DNA of 64,000 nucleotides. Origin: Trichaptum fuscoviolaceum (Eukaryota; Basidiomycota; Agaricomycetes; Hymenochaetales; Trichaptaceae). The stretch lies in assembly GCA_910574455.1 (NCBI GenBank), contig CAJSYZ010000005.1:2666001-2730000 (forward strand), given 5' to 3'. The translations under genes and the position numbers were made by a program. Below, in pieces: positions 58,448-64,000 of this stretch. Position 1 is the stretch's first letter, and each line of letters begins with the position of its first letter. The notes below the pieces were generated by a model. That model was not told the DNA's origin, ran no database searches, and worked only from the letters and a program-made list of their open reading frames with translations.

Positions 58448-59344
58448 TTATTTGTCTTCCGCAGTAGCGACCTTCTCGTCGGTATAGGCAGGTGGCGACG
58501 GAATTTCATCTACTTCCTCGAAGAGAATATCAATTTCTGTAGCTTCCAAAGCCTCCTCCCTCGGACGGAAAGAGCGGTACGTGAGAACAATCAGGACATA
58601 GAGCATCCTCAACAGGGAACCGAGACCGCAGCCTGATAGCATCATCAGTCAGCTGTCTACAACTTTCAGGTGAGCTATGAATTGACTTACCGAGAACGAA
58701 AGCAACTGCGCGACCCTCCCATGGACCGAGTGTCATCAAGGCCTTGTTGAGGCGGCCGGAGAACGACGTCGCGCGCCACCCATGACGATGATGAGCATGA
58801 GGAGTCCACTTGCCCTCGTGTTGAACATGGTGACCTCCTTGAACAGAGGATACATGAATATCGGGCTCTTGATGAGGTTGATGGGATGATTCAAGAATAG
58901 TGACAAAACCGGGCTTGACGACGCCGTGAATGCGGCCCACTTCAGGCATCTGGATGAGTGGAAGGCCAACTTTCTCCCTGACCCAGTTAGCCATAGTGAT
59001 AGCCTTTGCGCGCATGTTGCACTTCAGAGTCCTGGCGGGAGACTTTCCATTGCGGTTCCAAAACTCCTCTGTTGGATCGATCATCGAAATTCCGACCTTC
59101 GCCTCTGGAGTTGGCACTCCGGCGTTCGCAGCGGCCAAGCCCCAGCGCATGTGCGCCATAGCGGGGACATTGTTAGCCTTGGGTACGTTCTCTGTAGAGA
59201 GTATGTAGACAGTCACCGGCCTTGCAGCGACCTGCGAAGCTGCTGTCGTGTCGACATTAGAATTGTTCCAGAATATAAGCAATTATAACCAGTCCACTCA
59301 CCAAGACCGAGTGTAGCAATCAAAGTGAAAGCAGTTAACTTCAT
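58448..59344 (-). CDS. Single-pass membrane protein, His-rich lumenal part, cytosolic PPAY
   Basis: Exon 1 encodes a signal peptide (MKLTAFTLIATLGLA) from 59344. A CTTG|GTGAGT donor joins a CGACAG acceptor, and a second intron ends near 58632 inside the membrane span. The lumenal part has a ten-histidine region (QPHQEPDIHV, GGHHVQHEGKW, PHAHHRHGW) that could bind metal. The span reads AFVLGCGLGSLLRMLYVLIVL, followed by a basic stop-transfer and an acidic tail with PSPPAYTDEK. PPAY is a binding site for WW domains of Rsp5-type ubiquitin ligases, so the protein may be sorted to the vacuole by ubiquitination. No family recognised. The topology is inferred. Confidence 0.75.
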
Positions 59345-59656
59345 TGTATATACGAGCTGCGATAAAGATATCTCTGTCTAAGTTCTTTTGCCTGAGAAGA
59401 AGAGAATAGTGAGAACTCACAGAGCGATGGTGGTGGTGTGTTGTTGAGGAGGGCGCCGGGGCTGCGGAGGCATCTTAGGACTGTTCGGCATCATGATGCT
59501 ATGGTAAGCGGCATCTCATTTCAGACTCAGACTCAGACTTTCGGCCGTTGCCGTCAGGCTGAAGCTCACTGGCATTGAACGAGCGCTTGAGTATGTATTC
59601 TTTACGGACAGCGGTGATGGACGGAAGGGCGCCGACCTCTTTTCTCTCAACACGCT
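59345..59656. promoter_or_regulatory. Divergent promoter with CAGACT repeats and a CACTGGCA element
   Basis: 312 bases between outward-facing starts. Three perfect CAGACT units lie at 59522-59539 and CACTGGCA at 59567. Shared control of the two membrane-protein genes is possible but inferred from position. Confidence 0.45.
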
Positions 59657-61444
59657 ATGAGAGTGCGCCAGCGTCCTCGGCGACTGCTCTACACGCTCGT
59701 CTCTCTGCTCATTGCTCTCGTATTCTATTTCTTCGTGTACGACGGCCAACATGCCTCAAAGCTGCGCGACTTGACGTCGTCGACACGCAGCCGCATCCTC
59801 GGCAGTTGGCCACAGACTGATGATTTCACATACGTGCGCAGCCGGCCCCCGAAGATCACTGTCATCGCTGTCTGGACAATCCGGTCACCAACACCACCGA
59901 TCTACTTCCCTTACTTTTTCCGGTCGGTCGAGGCAAACCCGCAAGTTGACTTGCTCTTTGTTCAGATTGACAAGCTTGGATACGGTTGCTCGCAGCATTC
60001 AAGTGCACCGAATGTTCAGGTCTGTATTTGGTCTGCCTCTCACGCGACCTTATTTTAACTTGATGTGTACAGGATATTTGTCTAAGCGAAGACCAATGTA
60101 TGTGCCATACTATTACAAGGTAACCGTCGTTGTTCAAGCGGATGTACAGACTATGATCTTCACGTCGATTTCTTGTGTAAGAGATGGAAATGTACGGAGG
60201 AAGATCGTAATATCCTCTTCGACCGTGTCATGCGGAAAGGTGCAGACGATATTGTAAGTCCATGCGTTTGTCTCGGACTTCTACTGAGAGAGTGTTCGTA
60301 GAATAATACGTTCTTCAGAATCCTGAGAAACGGGATATTCAGACGGTGGATTGATCCAGCAACTACTATATGGGTATGCTGTATATCTCATGATCTAATG
60401 CCATGTCCTAATACTGCTTCTGTAGGGCTGGTGTGACGTCGATACAGTTTGGGGAAAGTATGTATTGTTGATCTGTGTCTCAATGGTGACAGAAGCTGAT
60501 TGCTCGTAGTTTCGAACGAGCATTTCCTTGGGATATTGCACATGACTTTGACATCGTCGGGATATCGTCTCAACCGGAGTTTGCAGACCAACGGCTTCTA
60601 TTCACGAGGTAAGCTTGACCACGCACGTGAAAAAAATTAAATTATTCATCAATGGCTTCAGGGGACATATGGCGTTCTTCCGCCATTCTCCAGACGTACT
60701 GGACCGGTTTCATGCGTACCCGAAGTTCTCTTCACTTTCCGCTTACCTTACCCTTCCGGGCACACTGATTGATGCCGAAGAGTCCGAGTTCAGCCACTTC
60801 ATGTTCACGGACGAAGAGAGCTTCACTTTCATATTCGTGGAAGGGATGGTGGACAGTTACGACACCGTACTCCTTTCTGCGCATGGCGTCTTTTACGTGC
60901 CTCTCAAAAAGGCCGACATGACTCCGAATAATCGCAGAAGGTTACTCCCTCTTATCAGACCAAAGGGCAAACGTCCTGTCAGCCCGACGTTCTCGATGAA
61001 AGGGGTAGAGAAGAAGACACGTGTGTTCGCGGACGGGAAGTATTTCCAGGGTGGACTATGGTTCGATAAGCAACATGCGACTTTCGTCGAGACGGGATGG
61101 AACCAAACTGAAAGGGAACAAAAGGCTTATTTCATGCGCCGCAACCCCTATGGCCCAATCACGCAGCGTATCGAGCCGCGGGAGAGATTCCTTAATCGAG
61201 ATCGTGAGCTCGGCGTGGATGAGTGCTTGTACAAACATTGGCAGGCTGAGAAACATCGAAGTGCGTCTCCTTCTCTCTACCTTTCAAGTGCCAGTTGCTT
61301 AGTTTTGACGTCCATGCAGCTTGGTTTAGAAGGATTCCAGAAGAAGGGCTGGAGTCTGGCCAGATCATGGTCACGTATCACAATGATGAAGCGGAGATTT
61401 GGAATGAAAACGGGGAAGTTATCTATGAAACGGGCAGCTCATGA
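59657..61444 (+). CDS. Type II membrane glycosyltransferase-like protein (DUF6625-like)
   Basis: A short basic N-terminus, one membrane anchor (LLYTLVSLLIALVFYFFVY, residues 10-28) and a lumenal domain, the layout of Golgi glycosyltransferases. Eight exons: 59657-60019, 60073-60097 (25 nt), 60150-60253, 60302-60373, 60426-60457 (32 nt), 60510-60608, 60662-61260 and 61320-61444. The spliced product contains LLFVQIDKLG, HVDFLCKRW, then WCDVDTVWG with the DxD metal and nucleotide-sugar motif, NFERAFPWDIAHDFDIVG and RGHMAFFRHSP. Raw open frames miss the middle third because of the tiny exons, so the DxD motif is hidden. I assign it to the DUF6625-like group from memory of the pattern, with moderate certainty. 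Donor and acceptor sugars are unknown. Confidence 0.78.
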
Positions 61445-62753
61445 ACGTATCTGTATGTCTGCTCATTGTTTTGTTTTGATCTTAGTTCTGCTCTGTCCTA
61501 TTTCGTCGTTTTAGTGATGCACTAATGATACCAAGAATGAACAGCTTTATGTATATGCAAAACTCGTTATGCGCAGACATGTCTGAAGATACGCGATTGT
61601 TGCCAAGAAACTGGGATCCAGCACGTGGCACTTTATGTCTGTTCTCAACGAAGCACTGACTTACTGCTAACTACAGACTTCTTCTTAGGATATGAGTCTC
61701 GAATCACGATGGTCTTCATCCAAGGTAGTCCCAGAATACAATCAGCTTAAATGCTTAGCTCAACCCCATATTCTACGCGTAGAGATTGTCTTGTATCAGG
61801 AAAAGCAAATCACAAGTTTGACCGGCGCCCTGGGACTCGTTCTATCTCAATTGTTCCGAAGCCCCTGGACACCATTTACCCCTTTACATAAGTATTTCTT
61901 TGGATCGCCTCTGAGCGTATAACTGTTTCTTCCAACCCTACCATGAAACAGATCAGTCCACAGGAGCCTCAGTGCATCTTGTTAACTTACTGCAACTGGC
62001 ATCTATCAATCATACACTCAGCATCCGAATCTGGTTCTTGGAATTCGCGTCGACCGCCAAGGACCAAACTGACTTTGTGCGTCGTGTAAATTCCAACCAG
62101 TAAACATGCACGTCTATGCGAGCATAGCATCGTCGTCTTATGGGCTATTGATGACTGACTTCCTTCGGTTTCCTTGCTCAAGTCTGACTGCGTTCGCGGA
62201 CGCCCGATTTCTTCATAGAAATTGCCACCTAGACCCAGACCCGACCCTTAGTTCAACTATTACTTCGTTGATATATCTGCTCCCGGCAAGGAAGATAAAC
62301 GAAGTATCATCATAGATGTTTCTATCCGCTACTGTGCAGGCGATTACTCTGCGAACGGTTAAGATATCGCATGCGACATCTATCTAAATTCTCGGATTCC
62401 GGATTTGAGCAAGCTGTGTGAGTCTCCGTACATATGCTTCTCGTTTCTGACATTTAGAGACCCGAAATTAACAGCATTCCTTCATGTATTATCTCCCTAG
62501 AAGCTCTCGACGTCCAGCGGGATGGATTGAATGAACTCTGAGGACCAACATGTCATCTATAGGCAATCGGCGTTCTTCGTGTTTCCACTTTGAAATCACA
62601 TCCCCGGTGCTTGCGTGTCTTTCTACAAAACTTATCGTGTCGCTAACAGAGATCTGAAATCAGATAAAGGTAAGAATGAAATATTGCGGATGGCAGAAAC
62701 GGCCCTACGTCTTCAGCTCGTTAAATCCCTTGACAAATCCTTATCATATCCTC
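61445..62753. other. Intergenic between glycosyltransferase-like and oxidase genes
   Basis: About 1.3 kb, AT-rich, holding the 3' end of one gene and the promoter of the next. Short frames only; no gene supported. Confidence 0.5.
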
Positions 62754-64000
62754 ATGGCGCATGCTACCATCGATGTATTCGCTGAACGTTCTCGCTACGC
62801 TTTAACTAGCTTCCATTCAGAAACCGCCGTTCAAAACATCTTGTCGGGTCAGCATCCCTCTGAGTCTCCTACCAAGCTACCAGTGCTTCCCAGAGTTTCA
62901 GATAATCTCCCGGTTTGCATCATCGGTGCCGGTGTTGCTGGCCTGTGTACTGCAATGATCTTGCAGGACTTGGGTATTCCATATGATCTCGTCGAGGCCG
63001 GCAATCGTGTCGGCGGAAGGCTATTTACACACAAATTTAAAGACGGGAAGGAATATGATTATCTTGTAAGTGCCATAGGTTTATTTTATTGCAAAAGCTT
63101 ATCCCTCACTCGTTCAGGATGTTGGCGCAATGCGTTTTCCTGATACGCCTTTCATGAGACGCACTTTCGCGCTGATAGAGAAAATGGGTTTGCGTGACCA
63201 ACTTATCGACTACAATTTTGAGGGCAAGCATAACATCCGTCACTACCCGTATAGTCCCAAGGGCTATATCCCCGAAACGTTTCTCGACAAAAACCCCGTT
63301 GAGATCATGAAAGAGGTCTTGAAGCAGCCTAGGGCGTTGTTCAAGGACTGCGCTACTATAAAAGAAGCTATAGAAAGGTTGACGAAAGAGTATGATCACT
63401 GCTCGACCCGCAGCTTCACGATCGAAAAAGATATTCCTTCTTCGGTTATCAAGTGGTGCGAGACAATGGACACGTCCACTGGTTTTTATGATCGTGGATT
63501 GACGGAGACGGTATTGGAGTCGGTGGCCTTTGATTGGCCCGAGAAAGAAGATTCCAAAAAAATAGAATGGAAATGCATCGAGTAAGCACCGTCAAGATCA
63601 TATCCTCACAATCTTGTTTGCTGATCGACTTTAATGTGTAAAGTGGGGGCTCTGAGGTGCTTCCACAGGCGATGCACAAACGATTGGCGTCGAAAACCAC
63701 ATTAAACACTAAAGCGACGACAATTGCTGAGCGGTGGAGCAAATACGAGGGTGGCAAAATAATGGAAGTCACAATCGAAGACAAGAATGGAAATACTTCT
63801 ATCTCGTCGTACTCTGCTGTGATTTCCACTATACCTCTCCCTCGCCTGAGTATGATGGATCTTACTGAATGCAGCCTTTCGTATGGGCAATGGAGCGCTA
63901 TTCGCGAGCTACGTTACGGGACTTCTACAAAGGTGAGTAGAGCATAGCTATCAGTCTCACAGTATTAGATCAGTATTGAATTTCACCTACAAGATTGGTA
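62754..64000 (+). CDS. L-amino-acid oxidase, intact as far as seen, 3' truncated by window
   Basis: FAD-dependent oxidase making H2O2 and ammonia from L-amino acids. Start at 62754. Exons 62754-63065, 63118-63581, 63644-63932 and 63994 onward join in phase and stay open to the window edge. It shows the FAD-binding Rossmann motif CIIGAGVAGLCTAMIL, EAGNRVGGR, the substrate-side GAMRFP, HYPYSPKGY and STIPLPRLSMMDLT. All intron positions in this part coincide with those of the minus-strand pseudogene at 43.5 kb, so the two are recent paralogues. The C-terminal flavin motif lies beyond the window. In mushrooms such enzymes serve nitrogen release from amino acids and chemical defence by peroxide; which applies here cannot be told. 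Confidence 0.9.

Noticed and set aside
1..64000. CRISPR arrays, phage or other defence-system genes
   Set aside because: The window is eukaryotic; no regularly spaced direct repeats and no such gene families were found.

Overview
The window reads as nuclear DNA of a mushroom-forming basidiomycete (Agaricomycetes). Genes on both strands are split by many 45-90 nt introns with GTRNGT donors and YAG or AAG acceptors. The gene families fit: a GH45 endoglucanase of the basidiomycete type, a fungal CSL transcription factor, L-amino-acid oxidase paralogues, and NAD-dependent formate dehydrogenase. All gene models come from reading splice sites, frames and family motifs by eye; no database search was run.

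Layout. 0-10.2 kb is dense and housekeeping: a 5'-truncated GH45 endoglucanase with a C-terminal membrane segment; an ER cyclophilin with a possible alternative membrane-anchored last exon; the DEAD-box helicase Dbp7, divergent from the cyclophilin across 189 bp; the acetyltransferase Gcn5; and formate dehydrogenase. 10.2-21.1 kb is gene-poor and holds only repeats and exon-like remnants. 21.1-30 kb has an unrecognised 591-residue protein, a small two-span membrane protein with a PPAY motif, and a GC-rich CSL (Su(H)/CBF) transcription factor of 1055 residues. 30-43.5 kb is again sparse, with one good unrecognised gene (37.9-39.6 kb) and a broken exon pair at 42.1 kb. 43.5-64 kb is dense: an L-amino-acid oxidase pseudogene, the kinase Yak1, a proteasome assembly chaperone 4 homologue, a GRF zinc-finger coiled-coil protein, a long proline/arginine-rich disordered protein, a His-rich single-pass membrane protein with a PPAY motif, a type II membrane glycosyltransferase-like protein, and an apparently intact L-amino-acid oxidase that runs off the right edge. 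The two oxidase copies face outward and bracket the seven other genes.

Function. There is no operon-like or biosynthetic cluster. Several genes act in gene expression and growth control (Dbp7 in 60S ribosome assembly, Gcn5 in SAGA, CSL, Yak1), but nothing shows that they work together because they are neighbours. No defence system, CRISPR array or complete transposon was seen. The most unusual signals are small-scale: micro-exons of 8 and 11 nt, an apparent splice switch between an ER-retained and a membrane-anchored cyclophilin, several stop-free introns whose length is a multiple of three, a Cys-rich PCAF_N-like N-terminus on a fungal Gcn5, a recurring CACTGGCA element, and the decayed exons in the gene-poor tracts.
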